Part shown: positions 15,607-24,024 of the stretch, piece by piece | Position numbering within the stretch: the stretch's first letter is position 1 | How the letters are laid out: every line of letters starts with the position of its first letter | From: Candidatus Bathyarchaeota archaeon | GTDB lineage: Archaea > Thermoproteota > Bathyarchaeia > Bathyarchaeales > SOJC01 | Direction of reading: 5' to 3' | DNA: 33,063 nucleotides | Assembly: GCA_020341775.1 (NCBI GenBank) | Contig: CP070835.1 | Span: 1,100,657-1,133,719 of the forward strand | Notes under the pieces: generated by a model | Told to the model about the DNA's origin: nothing | The model's input: the letters and a program-made list of their open reading frames with translations, nothing else | Database searches by the model: none | Made by a program: the position numbers and the translations under genes

Positions 15607-16260
15607 CTACATCTCCAAAGGTCTGAAACTCTCTTCTCTTTCATTCCATTTCGATTCGAAGTCGAGTATTAGAGACTTGATGTTCCTAATCTTAGTGTTC
15701 AACTCGTTCCACTTCTCGAGTTCACTGTCTGAGTACAATTCTGCGACAGCTTTAACTATGCCTTGAAGGTCCAAATCTAAGGCCTTGTCAAAATTAAATA
15801 TTCGAGCAAGCTCCTTCTCTCTTATACTTCCTTTCCGATCCCATAATCCGGAGTATCCATAGTCGCCATGGTGAACTTTTTCAGCGACTCTGTCAATAAC
15901 TTGGAGAACCTTCTTAAGGTCATCGCCCATGCTTTTCTGCTCAGCGTTCAGAGCCGCCAGAGATATTTCTTCCCACCTATGTCGTAGAGCTTTGAAGTCA
16001 GCATAATAGAAATCACGGAGCTTCTTGTCTACTTCACGCAAATCTTCTTTTGTCCCATAGCCACCAGTGAATACGTTTTGAACTGTGTCGAACACTCCTT
16101 GCCTTTCTTTAATCTTGTCAATCACTTCTCTTTCCGACATGGAAAAATCTCCTAACCAATCTGAATAAACTATCTCACCTAAATCTTTTTCCTTGGCAGA
16201 GATGCTTTGTGCACACACATAAAAAACTGCGTCGAGTACATTTGAAATGCTATCTTCCAA
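15607..16260 (-). CDS. Helical protein of unknown function, partner of the SPFH protein
   Basis: The protein is mostly alpha-helical and charged, with heptad-like stretches such as EVDKKLRDFYYADFKALRHRWEEI and a C-terminal ELNTKIRNIKSLILDFESKW. A distinctive HHGDYGYSGLWDRKG motif lies in the middle. No family is recognised. Two starts compete. TTG 16260 gives 217 residues with a protein-like N-terminus but no ribosome binding site. ATG 16140 gives 177 residues and has AGGAGA seven bases upstream. It is co-oriented with and five bases from the SPFH gene, which suggests a two-component unit. Confidence 0.7.
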   Translation of the reverse strand: MEDSISNVLDAVFYVCAQSISAKEKDLGEIVYSDWLGDFSMSEREVIDKIKERQGVFDTVQNVFTGGYGTKEDLREVDKKLRDFYYADFKALRHRWEEISLAALNAEQKSMGDDLKKVLQVIDRVAEKVHHGDYGYSGLWDRKGSIREKELARIFNFDKALDLDLQGIVKAVAELYSDSELEKWNELNTKIRNIKSLILDFESKWNEREESFRPLEM

Positions 16261-16319
16261 GCGGGAAAGGGCCTGATTGAAGGTGTTTGCTTAACAGCGC
16301 ATTGAGGATAGGAGTCTAG

Positions 16320-16334
16320 CCTCTGAATCAGAGG
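16320..16334. repeat. Perfect palindrome CCTCTGA-A-TCAGAGG
   Basis: Seven-base arms flank one central base. The palindrome covers the stop codon of the TsaC-like gene and lies about 60 bases upstream of the TTG start of the helical-protein gene. It could be an operator for the SPFH operon or a short hairpin; position alone cannot decide. Confidence 0.35.
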
Positions 16335-16957
16335 TCTGTATTCCAAAACTGCAAGATACAATTAAAACCGATAGCCCCTCTCCGCAGCAACCTAGGCACA
16401 TCACCGCTCAGATCAACTACAGTTGAAGAAACACCAAACTCCACTGATCCTCCATCAAGGACCATATCTACTACATCGCCCAACTGGTGATATGCATCAA
16501 CAGCAGAGCAAGGAGGGATACTCCCACTTTTGTTAGCACTGGAGCCAACAAGGAGACCTCCGCAGAGCCGCACAAGCTCAAGTGCAACATTGTGGTCAGG
16601 TATCCTTATGCCGACAGTCTTTAACCCAGAAGTCACAACGTCAGGAAGAGCCTTTTTTGGGAGTACTAGTGTAAGAGGTCCGGGCCAGAACCGCTCGCTA
16701 AACTTCCTTGCATCATCAGAAAGCTCTGCAACTCTCTCCACCTCAACTATATTGTGTGCAAGGATAGGCAAAGCCTTATCCCGACGACCCTTAACTCTGG
16801 TAAGCCTCTCAACAGCATCACAATTGAAGGGATCACATCCCAGTCCATAGACAGTTTCAGTTGGATAAACAATTAGCCCGCCTTTCTGGACAATCTTTGC
16901 AGCAGCTCTAAGGTTCTCCTGAGAAGCTTTCAGCACTCGCTTGTCCACATCACACAT
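16328..16957 (-). CDS. tsaC: Threonylcarbamoyl-AMP synthase (YrdC/Sua5 family)
   Basis: The enzyme makes threonylcarbamoyl-AMP from threonine, bicarbonate and ATP, the first step in t6A modification of tRNAs reading ANN codons. The 209-residue protein is a single YrdC domain. It has GLIVYPTETVYGLGCD, the KGRRDKALPI basic motif, RFWPGPLTLVL, VGIRIPDH, GSSANKSG and STVVDLSG. It lacks the extra C-terminal Sua5 domain, so it is the short TsaC type. The ATG at 16957 is preceded by a divergent intergenic region facing the asparaginase gene. The KEOPS partners that finish the reaction are not in the window. Confidence 0.92.
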   Translation of the reverse strand: MCDVDKRVLKASQENLRAAAKIVQKGGLIVYPTETVYGLGCDPFNCDAVERLTRVKGRRDKALPILAHNIVEVERVAELSDDARKFSERFWPGPLTLVLPKKALPDVVTSGLKTVGIRIPDHNVALELVRLCGGLLVGSSANKSGSIPPCSAVDAYHQLGDVVDMVLDGGSVEFGVSSTVVDLSGDVPRLLRRGAIGFNCILQFWNTDL

Positions 16958-17164
16958 GCTGCATGCAACCTAATGATTCCCCGAGCGCGCGCAATAGAGC
17001 AATATGGTCAGCAAGTAGGCGCGTCACTGCGAGAAGGCTCCACGCCGTCGCCTCACATCATCCCACGAAATAAGACGTGACATAACTATTAGATGTTTCC
17101 ATGAGCATAGCCTTTAAATGTTAAAATGCTCGTAGCTAATCTAAAAATCCTCAAGGCTTGAGAG

Positions 17165-18142
17165 TTGAAACCGCAAAGACCAACACTAGTTATTCATGGA
17201 GGCGCTGGAGAATGGCGCTTGGAAAGGCGAGAAAAGGGCATTGCAGGCGTCAATAGAGCAGCGAAACTGGGATTCAACATTCTGAAAGGTGGTGGAAACG
17301 CCCTTGATGCGGTGGAATCCGCAGTTATGTCTATGGAAGACAACGAAGTTTTTAACGCTGGAATAGGCTCATCGTTAACGTTCACCCGAAGTGTTGAAAT
17401 GGAAGCCTCTATAATGGATGGCAAAACATTGTCTGCAGGAGCTGTCGGATTAATAGCTGACGTTAAGAACCCTGTACACTTAGCCCGAATAGTCATGGAA
17501 AACACGGACCACGTTTTCATAGTAGGACGAGGCGCTGCAAAACTTGCGGCAGCTTTCAATCTGAAACGTCAAGACCCGCACACTGATCTCAGAGAGAAAT
17601 ACTGGCGTGAGTTGAAGGAGAAGATCGAGCGGAGTGAGCTAAGCTATTTGCAAAAATTGTCTAAACTATTGAGAACCAATCAAAACCTCTTGAGTTTGGA
17701 CACAGTTGGTGGGATTGCAGTTGACAAAAAGGGCAATGTAGCAGCAGCTACATCAACAGGTGGACTCTCGCTGAAAATTCCAGGGCGTATAGGAGACTCC
17801 CCTCTGATAGGGTGCGGCAACTACGCAGATAATGAAGCAGGCGCCTGTTCAGCCACAGGAATAGGAGAAATAGCCATCAGATTAGTTCTAGCAAAGAGCG
17901 CATGTGACCAAATGCGTAGAGGACATACGCCGCAAGAAGCTGCAGCAAATTCAATCAAAGAAGTAAACCGAAGAATAAAGAATACCGCTAATCAAATGGG
18001 CTTAATCGCTATTGATCCCCGCGGAAGGATCGGGGCTGCGCATAATTCGCCTCATATGTGTTGGGCCTATATGACTCCAACGACTTCTAGTCCTAAAACC
18101 TTCTTTAAAGCAGAAACGCTTAAAAGACCACCTTCTTCCTAG
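17165..18142 (+). CDS. Isoaspartyl peptidase/L-asparaginase (Ntn hydrolase)
   Basis: Plant-type asparaginases are N-terminal-nucleophile hydrolases that cut isoaspartyl dipeptides and asparagine after self-cleavage. The 325-residue protein starts with LVIHGGAGEW. It has GNALDAVESAV and FNAGIGSSLT, and the self-processing site LDTVGGIAVD with Thr180 as predicted nucleophile, followed by ATSTGGLSLKIPGRIGDSPLIGCGNYAD, the family hallmark. The segment before Thr180 (135-178) is a charged linker, as usual. The start is TTG 17165. A TTTAAATG box near 17113 lies about 50 bases upstream. A role in repair of damaged proteins or asparagine use is inferred from family. Confidence 0.92.
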   Translation: MKPQRPTLVIHGGAGEWRLERREKGIAGVNRAAKLGFNILKGGGNALDAVESAVMSMEDNEVFNAGIGSSLTFTRSVEMEASIMDGKTLSAGAVGLIADVKNPVHLARIVMENTDHVFIVGRGAAKLAAAFNLKRQDPHTDLREKYWRELKEKIERSELSYLQKLSKLLRTNQNLLSLDTVGGIAVDKKGNVAAATSTGGLSLKIPGRIGDSPLIGCGNYADNEAGACSATGIGEIAIRLVLAKSACDQMRRGHTPQEAAANSIKEVNRRIKNTANQMGLIAIDPRGRIGAAHNSPHMCWAYMTPTTSSPKTFFKAETLKRPPSS

Positions 18143-18193
18143 AAGGTCTAACATGAAAAGAACGAGTCACATGGTTTGAGATTTTTTCTGGAG

Positions 18194-18268
18194 GTGAAGT
18201 CTCTGGTCGAGGAAGATGAATGGGAGGAGGAAGATTGGGATGACGAGGAAGATGAAGACGAGTGGTGA
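18194..18268 (+). CDS. Possible acidic microprotein
   Basis: A short frame from GTG 18194 (or TTG 18176) to TGA 18268 encodes 24 (or 30) residues, nearly all Glu, Asp and Trp, such as EEDEWEEEDWDDEEDEDEW. GGAG lies two bases before the GTG, too close for a classical ribosome binding site. It stands alone between the asparaginase and ABCE1 genes. Acidic tails of this type occur in several archaeal proteins. It may be a real microprotein, a relic of a longer gene, or a chance effect of a GA-rich strand. Confidence 0.3.
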   Translation: MKSLVEEDEWEEEDWDDEEDEDEW

Positions 18269-18407
18269 CGTTTAGATCCCAATCAGTTTGATGGATTTTT
18301 TGCAGCGTATTTTTCCCAATTATTCTCTGTGTTGTCTTTATAGGTGTACTCAACTTTTATTAATTCCCTGTTTTCCACTCTAATGAATCAAAATTTATCG
18401 TTAGGAA

Positions 18408-20213
18408 ATGGGTACGACCATGGTTCGCATCGCAGTACTTGACGCAAATAGATGTAAACCCAAGCGGTGTGATAGAATCTGTTTTCACTTTTGTCCAAAA
18501 GTAAGGAGCAATGTAGAAGCAATAGTCTTTGAAGAAAGCCACCCCAAAGTTATTGAATCGTTGTGTGTAGGCTGTGGCATTTGTGTCAAGAAGTGCCCGT
18601 TTAACGCGCTCACAATAGTGAATTTACCCGACGAGCTTGAAGTAGAATCTAGTCACCGTTTTGGACCCAATGCCTTCAAACTCTTTCGTCTCCCTATCCT
18701 GTCGCCAGGTGTAGTTCTTGGCTTATTAGGTCAAAATGGGATAGGGAAGAGCACTACAATTCAGATTTTATCTGGTGAAATTAGATTAAACCTTGGAAAC
18801 TACAGCAGTCCACCGAGTTGGACAGACATAGTTAAGCATTATAGAGGCTCAACTTTGCAGGAATATTTCCTAAAGCTAAGTGAGAATAATTTGAAGGTTG
18901 CACACAAGCCACAGTATGTGAACAGGATTCCACAAGTCGTCTCTGGCGAAGTGTGTGAATTGCTAGAAAAACTTGATGAAAGAGGTAGACTTAGAAAAAT
19001 TGCAGAACAGCTTCAGCTAAAGCAGATCTGGACTCGTAAATTAGATGTTTTGAGCGGTGGCGAGCTTCAACGAGTCGCTGTTGCTGCCGTTATACTTAAG
19101 GACGCTGATGTATATCTTTTTGATGAGCCTTCAAGCTTTCTAGATGTGAAGCAGCGTCTGGCAGTTGCGCGTGCAATACGAAGCTTGAAAGAAGAAGATA
19201 AAAATGTTGTTGTTGCCGAACACGACCTCGCTGTGATTGATTATTTGTCAGATCAAATTTGTGTTTTTTATGGAGAATCGGGTGTTTATGGCGTTGTTTC
19301 CCATGTTCATGGTGTACGTGTAGGCATCAACATATACTTGCAGGGCTATATTCCAGACGAAAACATTCGATTCAGGGACGAACCGATAATTTTCCACGTA
19401 AAGCCTCCAACTATAAGTGAAGCAGGTGGTGAAGCCATTCTTGAATGGAACCAAATGAAGAAAACATTCGAGGGATTCAAGCTAGATGTAGAATGTGGGG
19501 AAGTCAAAAGAGGCGAAGTTGTTGGAGTTGTGGGTCCAAATGGAATTGGAAAAACGACTTTTGTAAAGCTTCTAGCGGGAATTGAAAAGCCTGATGATGA
19601 AACAAATGCTGCACTCTGCAAATTAGCAGTAAGCTACAAGCCCCAATATATTTCTGCAGAGTATGATGGCACAGTAGAAACACTATTAAGAAGCATTAAA
19701 CAGGCGCATTTTTCAGCAAGCTGGTATCAAAGCAGAGTGTTACGACCTCTTAATGTGGAAGAATTGCTGGATCGAATGGTCGGTCAACTGAGCGGGGGCG
19801 AACTCCAACGAGTCGCCATCGCAGCCTGTCTCTCTCAAGAAGCTCAGCTTTATCTGATTGATGAGCCAAGCGCCTACCTAGATGTTGAAGAACGTTTAAG
19901 CATGGCGCGCACCATCAGAAGATTTATTGAGGAAAAACAGGCGACTGCGTTTATTGTGGAACACGATGTGGTTGCGCAAGACTTCATTGCTGACTGCTTA
20001 ATGGTTTTTGAAGGAGAGCCAGGTGTAAGAGGTGTTGCTAATCCTCCAACGACGCTTAGAAAAGGTATGAATGCTTTCCTAAAGAAGATGGAAGTTACAT
20101 TCAGGAGAGACCCAACCACAAAGCGACCGAGAGTGAACAAAGAAGGGTCGAGAACCGATAGGTATCAGCACAAAATAGGCGAATATTACTACGTAGCAGA
20201 AAAGCAAGAGTAG
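18408..20213 (+). CDS. abce1: ABCE1/Rli1 ribosome recycling ATPase
   Basis: ABCE1 splits 70S ribosomes after termination together with release factor/Pelota. The 601-residue protein has the N-terminal two-[4Fe-4S] domain (CKPKRCDRICFHFCP at 16-30, CVGCGICVKKCP at 53-64) and two ABC domains. The first has Walker A GQNGIGKST (108-116), signature LSGGELQ (215-221) and Walker B VYLFDEPS (235-242). The second has GPNGIGKTT (376-384), LSGGELQ (461-467) and LYLIDEPS (481-488). All eight cluster cysteines are present. ATG 18408 and ATG 18420 are alternative starts; the second gives MVRIAVLD, which fits the family better. It leads a long run of plus-strand genes. Confidence 0.96.
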   Translation: MGTTMVRIAVLDANRCKPKRCDRICFHFCPKVRSNVEAIVFEESHPKVIESLCVGCGICVKKCPFNALTIVNLPDELEVESSHRFGPNAFKLFRLPILSPGVVLGLLGQNGIGKSTTIQILSGEIRLNLGNYSSPPSWTDIVKHYRGSTLQEYFLKLSENNLKVAHKPQYVNRIPQVVSGEVCELLEKLDERGRLRKIAEQLQLKQIWTRKLDVLSGGELQRVAVAAVILKDADVYLFDEPSSFLDVKQRLAVARAIRSLKEEDKNVVVAEHDLAVIDYLSDQICVFYGESGVYGVVSHVHGVRVGINIYLQGYIPDENIRFRDEPIIFHVKPPTISEAGGEAILEWNQMKKTFEGFKLDVECGEVKRGEVVGVVGPNGIGKTTFVKLLAGIEKPDDETNAALCKLAVSYKPQYISAEYDGTVETLLRSIKQAHFSASWYQSRVLRPLNVEELLDRMVGQLSGGELQRVAIAACLSQEAQLYLIDEPSAYLDVEERLSMARTIRRFIEEKQATAFIVEHDVVAQDFIADCLMVFEGEPGVRGVANPPTTLRKGMNAFLKKMEVTFRRDPTTKRPRVNKEGSRTDRYQHKIGEYYYVAEKQE

Positions 20214-20262
20214 ATTGGCATAACTGTTTTTAACGAACTCCAATATGCTATACACGGTGGCA

Positions 20263-20955
20263 ATGAATTTGAACACGCTTTGGACGCCCCTGATTCTCGT
20301 TAACTTCAAAGCGTACACACAAGCAATGGGAAAGAAAGCTTTAGAGCTAGCCAATATGGCGGAAAGCGTAAGTGCTGAAACAGACGTATGTATTGGACTA
20401 GCCCCCCAATATACAGATATACAGCAGCTCGCCCAGAAATCCTCTTTGCCAATTTTTGCACAACATGTTGATCCAATATGGCCAGGAAGTTTCACAGGTC
20501 ACATTTTGCCTCAAGCTGTGAAAGAAGCAGGTGTGGTGGGAACATTGATCAACCATTCGGAACGTCGTTTGAAACTAGCGGAAATCGACGCCACCGTCAA
20601 AATGACTAGGGACATGCAATTAGCATCAGTGGTCTGCACAAACAACGCAAAGGTCAGCGCATCTGCCGCCGCATTAAGGCCAGATTTTATCGCTATAGAG
20701 CCTCCTGAACTAATTGGAACGGGCACACCTGTATCACAAGCTAAACCCGAAATCATCATCAAAACGGAAACCCTTGTCAAGCAAATAAATCCAGAAGTTA
20801 TCATTCTATGTGGCGCTGGCATCACGAAAGGTGATGATGTAACTGCAGCTCTAAGACTAGGTACTAAAGGCGTTCTTGTTGCTAGCGGCATTGTAAAAGC
20901 GAAAGAACCGAAAAAAGTGCTTCTAGATTTTGCTCAAGCAGCCACGACTGTCTGA
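20263..20955 (+). CDS. tpiA: Triosephosphate isomerase (archaeal type)
   Basis: The enzyme interconverts dihydroxyacetone phosphate and glyceraldehyde 3-phosphate in glycolysis and gluconeogenesis. The short (about 230 residue) archaeal form is recognised from NFKAY with the catalytic Lys, FAQHVDPIWPGSFTGH, LINHSERR with the catalytic His, AIEPPELIGTG with the catalytic Glu, and the C-terminal phosphate-binding ILCGAGI and GVLVASGIVKAK. The ATG at 20263 fits family length; an in-frame ATG at 20245 would add six residues. A GTTTTTAAC box near 20226 would place the transcription start near 20253. It lies directly before the DUF89 gene and the glycogen cluster. Confidence 0.94.
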   Translation: MNLNTLWTPLILVNFKAYTQAMGKKALELANMAESVSAETDVCIGLAPQYTDIQQLAQKSSLPIFAQHVDPIWPGSFTGHILPQAVKEAGVVGTLINHSERRLKLAEIDATVKMTRDMQLASVVCTNNAKVSASAAALRPDFIAIEPPELIGTGTPVSQAKPEIIIKTETLVKQINPEVIILCGAGITKGDDVTAALRLGTKGVLVASGIVKAKEPKKVLLDFAQAATTV

Positions 20956-20967
20956 TGGTGCTGGTTC

Positions 20968-21861
20968 TTGAAAGTAGAAATCGAATGCCTCTCGTGCATG
21001 ATACATCGTGGTTACTTGGAGATTGTGGGAGCAACTCAGAATCCCTCTCTTCAATTCGCCGCAGCTTCAACGCTCTTGGAATATATGGCAAAAGAGTTTA
21101 ATCCAAACGCAGTTGCGGCGATTCTTGGAACGATGCGGGATCGAATGATCAAGAAAATCTCCGGTACTCTAGACATTTACAGGGAGAAAAAACGTGCCAG
21201 CAACCAAGTAGCTCTCAATCTACTACCTTCACTGAGGAACTTGGTTAGCCAGGAAGCTTCACAGAAACAAAGATTCAGAAAAGCAAGTCTTATTGCGATT
21301 GTCGGTAACACTATCGAGTTTGACATTCCGGGACATGAAGTAGATTTCAACAAATTGAAACAATTGATTGAAAGCGCTGAGAAGGAGTTAGCAGTTGATG
21401 ACATATCAGAGATTTACCAAGAAGCCAATAAAGCGAACAAAATCCTTTTTTTAGCGGATAATGCTGGCGAAATCGCGTTTGATAAGCTCTTAATTTCCGA
21501 ATTGAAAAGTTTGAGTGCAAAAGTTATAGTTGTAGTTAAAGCGGGGCCTATTCTGAATGATGCCACTTTGGCGGATGCAGACGCCGTGAACATGCAGGAG
21601 GTAGCTGATGCCATTATCACTACTGGAGCCGACGCTGTGGGCCTGCCTTTACCAGAGGAACGCTCCAAGGAGTTCATTAAGGCCTACAAGGAAGCTGATT
21701 TTATTATTGCCAAGGGCATGGCATACGCTGAAACCCTGACAGAGGTAGGATTAAAGCAACCTCATGCTTTGCTCCTGAGGACCAAGTGCAATCCCGTAGC
21801 CAAATACTTTGGTGTCAGCCGTGATGAGAATGTCGCAAAATTATACAAACCTAGAGGTTGA
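20968..21861 (+). CDS. DUF89/ARMT1-family protein (predicted damage-control phosphatase)
   Basis: DUF89 proteins are metal-dependent phosphatases that remove harmful or side-product phosphate esters such as sugar phosphates. This 297-residue archaeal member has an N-terminal helical domain starting with IECLSCMIHRGYLE. The catalytic core shows LADNAGEIAFDKLL (about 157-170), VVVKAGPILNDATLADAD, TTGADAVGLPL and a C-terminal LLLRTKCNPVAKYFGV. The conserved Asp and Asn in DNAGE and the Asp in NDAT fit the metal site. The start is TTG 20968, twelve bases after the tpiA stop; GDE follows after six bases. Co-transcription with tpiA and glycogen genes suggests a sugar-phosphate substrate, but that is inference. 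Confidence 0.85.
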   Translation: MKVEIECLSCMIHRGYLEIVGATQNPSLQFAAASTLLEYMAKEFNPNAVAAILGTMRDRMIKKISGTLDIYREKKRASNQVALNLLPSLRNLVSQEASQKQRFRKASLIAIVGNTIEFDIPGHEVDFNKLKQLIESAEKELAVDDISEIYQEANKANKILFLADNAGEIAFDKLLISELKSLSAKVIVVVKAGPILNDATLADADAVNMQEVADAIITTGADAVGLPLPEERSKEFIKAYKEADFIIAKGMAYAETLTEVGLKQPHALLLRTKCNPVAKYFGVSRDENVAKLYKPRG

Positions 21862-21867
21862 AGCTGC

Positions 21868-23982
21868 GTGAAAATTAGTTTACCTCAAATCACAATTCAC
21901 CGCCAACCACTTTCAAATCTGGAAGAAGCTCTAAGATTGGAGTGGATTGTGACAAATAGTTTAGGGGGATACGCTTCTTCAACGGTTTTAGGGATAAATA
22001 CTCGCAAATACCATGGAGTCTTGGTGGCTTCTTTCAATCCTCCTGTGGACAGGCGAGTTGTACTCTCAAAGCTTGATGAACAGCTCCTCGTTGGGGATGA
22101 AATCTACCATCTGGGCGCTAATGAATTTAGTCATGGCATACACCCTAAAGGCTATGAATATCTCGAAAGCTTCTCAAGGTTTCCATTTCCCACATTTATT
22201 TACAGCATGAGAAAGGCAAAACTTCGCAAGACAATTCTAATGCCCTCTGAGAAAAACGCAACAGTTGTTTGCTTCGACGTTGAATCTCCCTCGAAAACAA
22301 CTTTGCGTGTCTCGCCTCTCGTCAATCTCAGACATTTCCATGCCGTTACGGATAAAGACGCGATTGACCAGAGCTTCTTTCAAAGCACGAACTCTGAGAA
22401 GACAAAACTCACTATGCAACCGGACTCAACTTTGATCATGTCCTCGACTCATGGACGATACATCGCTGAGGGGAAAACATGGATTGAAAGAATGCTTTTC
22501 AGAACCGACAAATCCCAAGGAAACAGCTACTTCGACGATTGCTACATCCCTGGGCATTTCGAAAATGAAATCGAACGTGACACAAAATCAAGATTCTGCA
22601 TAATTGCAACGGCTGATAAAAATGAAGAGGATGCAGAAAATGTTCACTCTTCCGTAATTGAAGAATTGAGGGATTTCAACAGCTTTTATCAAAAAGAACT
22701 GGATAGATTACACGCACCCGTAAGGGAACTCTATAATCAACATCCCCACATAATTCGAGAAGATTGGCTCAAATGGCTTGTTTTAGCTGCTGATTCCTTT
22801 ATCGTAAATCGGACCTCCACAAACACGAAAACAGTTATTGCAGGCTATCACTGGTTTGAAGATTGGGGGCGTGATGCGCTGATCTCTTTGCCAGGTCTCT
22901 CTCTTGTCCTTGGACGCTTCCATGTTGCTCGAGAAATACTGCTAACTTTCAAGCATTACATGCATAAGGGCATCATTCCTAATCGGTTCCCAGATAAAGC
23001 TGGAGAAGATCCTGTCTACAACACGGTTGACGCCACATTATGGTTTTTCAACGCTGTTCTTCAGTACCTTAAATATACAGGCGACTTTGACTTTATCGAG
23101 AAAACGCTTTGGAAAACGTTGCAGTCTGTAATTACCTATCACGTACAAGGAACAATAAATAACATACATCTTGATGATGACGGACTGATCGTACACGCCC
23201 CACAGCTAACGTGGATGGATGCAGTGATCGACAACAACCCGGTTACACCCAGAGAAGGGAAAGCTGTAGAAATTCAAGCATTATGGTATAATTCACTGAA
23301 AACTATGGAACTTATCGCGACTCATTTGAGACGCGATGATCTTGTAGAGAAATACAAAAAAATTGCAGACAAGGCTGCAAAAAGCTTCCGCGAAAAATTC
23401 TGGAATCCCAACCTAAATTGCCTTCTAGACGCAAGATATGGAGAAATAGAAGACCCATCACTGCGACCAAATCAAATATTGGCTGTTTCACTTGACTTTT
23501 CTATGCTTGACAGAATAAGGCAGACAGCAATAGTCTCTATTGTTCAGGATAAGCTATGGTCGCCCTATGGATTGAAAACGCTTTCACAGAACGACTCGAA
23601 ATATCGTGGAAAATACTGCGGAAACTGGGCTGAACGTAACTACGCCTACCACAATGGCACGACGTGGCCTTGGCTAATTGGACCATTCGTCACAGCGTTG
23701 TTGAAAACGAAGAACTTCGACGCCCAATGGAGAAAGTATGCTTTTAACAACTTCCTTCAGCCGTTGTTCAAGAACCAAGTGGAGCAAGCTGGACTCGGAA
23801 CGATAAGTGAAATTATGGATGGTGACCCGCCTCATTCACCAGGCGGCTGCATCTCACAAGCATGGAGTGTAGCGGAGCCGTTAAGAGCATTTGTTGAGGA
23901 TGTGTTGTTAGAGCGACCACCTTTTGAAAATGATGTTCTAAGAAAAATCTCAGCCAGCAAGCCAAATAAGTGGGAGAGATGA
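21868..23982 (+). CDS. Glycogen debranching enzyme (amylo-alpha-1,6-glucosidase, GH133-like)
   Basis: The 704-residue enzyme removes alpha-1,6 branches from glycogen. The N-terminal GDE domain begins with LEWIVTNSLGGYASSTVLG and NTRKYHGVLVAS. The catalytic (alpha/alpha)6 barrel has HWFEDWGRDALISLPGLSL (about 328-346), with RFPD, YNTVDATLWFF, TWMDA and NGTTWPW (about 596), the usual active-site loops. The start is GTG 21868. It is followed by a GH57 enzyme whose TTG start lies 42 bases after its stop. The order debranching enzyme, GH57, glycogen synthase is a recognisable archaeal glycogen cluster. Bifunctional transferase activity cannot be judged. Confidence 0.92.
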   Translation: MKISLPQITIHRQPLSNLEEALRLEWIVTNSLGGYASSTVLGINTRKYHGVLVASFNPPVDRRVVLSKLDEQLLVGDEIYHLGANEFSHGIHPKGYEYLESFSRFPFPTFIYSMRKAKLRKTILMPSEKNATVVCFDVESPSKTTLRVSPLVNLRHFHAVTDKDAIDQSFFQSTNSEKTKLTMQPDSTLIMSSTHGRYIAEGKTWIERMLFRTDKSQGNSYFDDCYIPGHFENEIERDTKSRFCIIATADKNEEDAENVHSSVIEELRDFNSFYQKELDRLHAPVRELYNQHPHIIREDWLKWLVLAADSFIVNRTSTNTKTVIAGYHWFEDWGRDALISLPGLSLVLGRFHVAREILLTFKHYMHKGIIPNRFPDKAGEDPVYNTVDATLWFFNAVLQYLKYTGDFDFIEKTLWKTLQSVITYHVQGTINNIHLDDDGLIVHAPQLTWMDAVIDNNPVTPREGKAVEIQALWYNSLKTMELIATHLRRDDLVEKYKKIADKAAKSFREKFWNPNLNCLLDARYGEIEDPSLRPNQILAVSLDFSMLDRIRQTAIVSIVQDKLWSPYGLKTLSQNDSKYRGKYCGNWAERNYAYHNGTTWPWLIGPFVTALLKTKNFDAQWRKYAFNNFLQPLFKNQVEQAGLGTISEIMDGDPPHSPGGCISQAWSVAEPLRAFVEDVLLERPPFENDVLRKISASKPNKWER

Positions 23983-24024
23983 TACAGTGAAACAGCTGAA
24001 AAGAGTTTTCAGGTCGAAACAACC

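Noticed and set aside
18120-18353. Minus-strand 77-codon ORF rich in Pro and Thr
   Set aside because: It is the complement of the GA-rich acidic microprotein region, without start-site or motif support.
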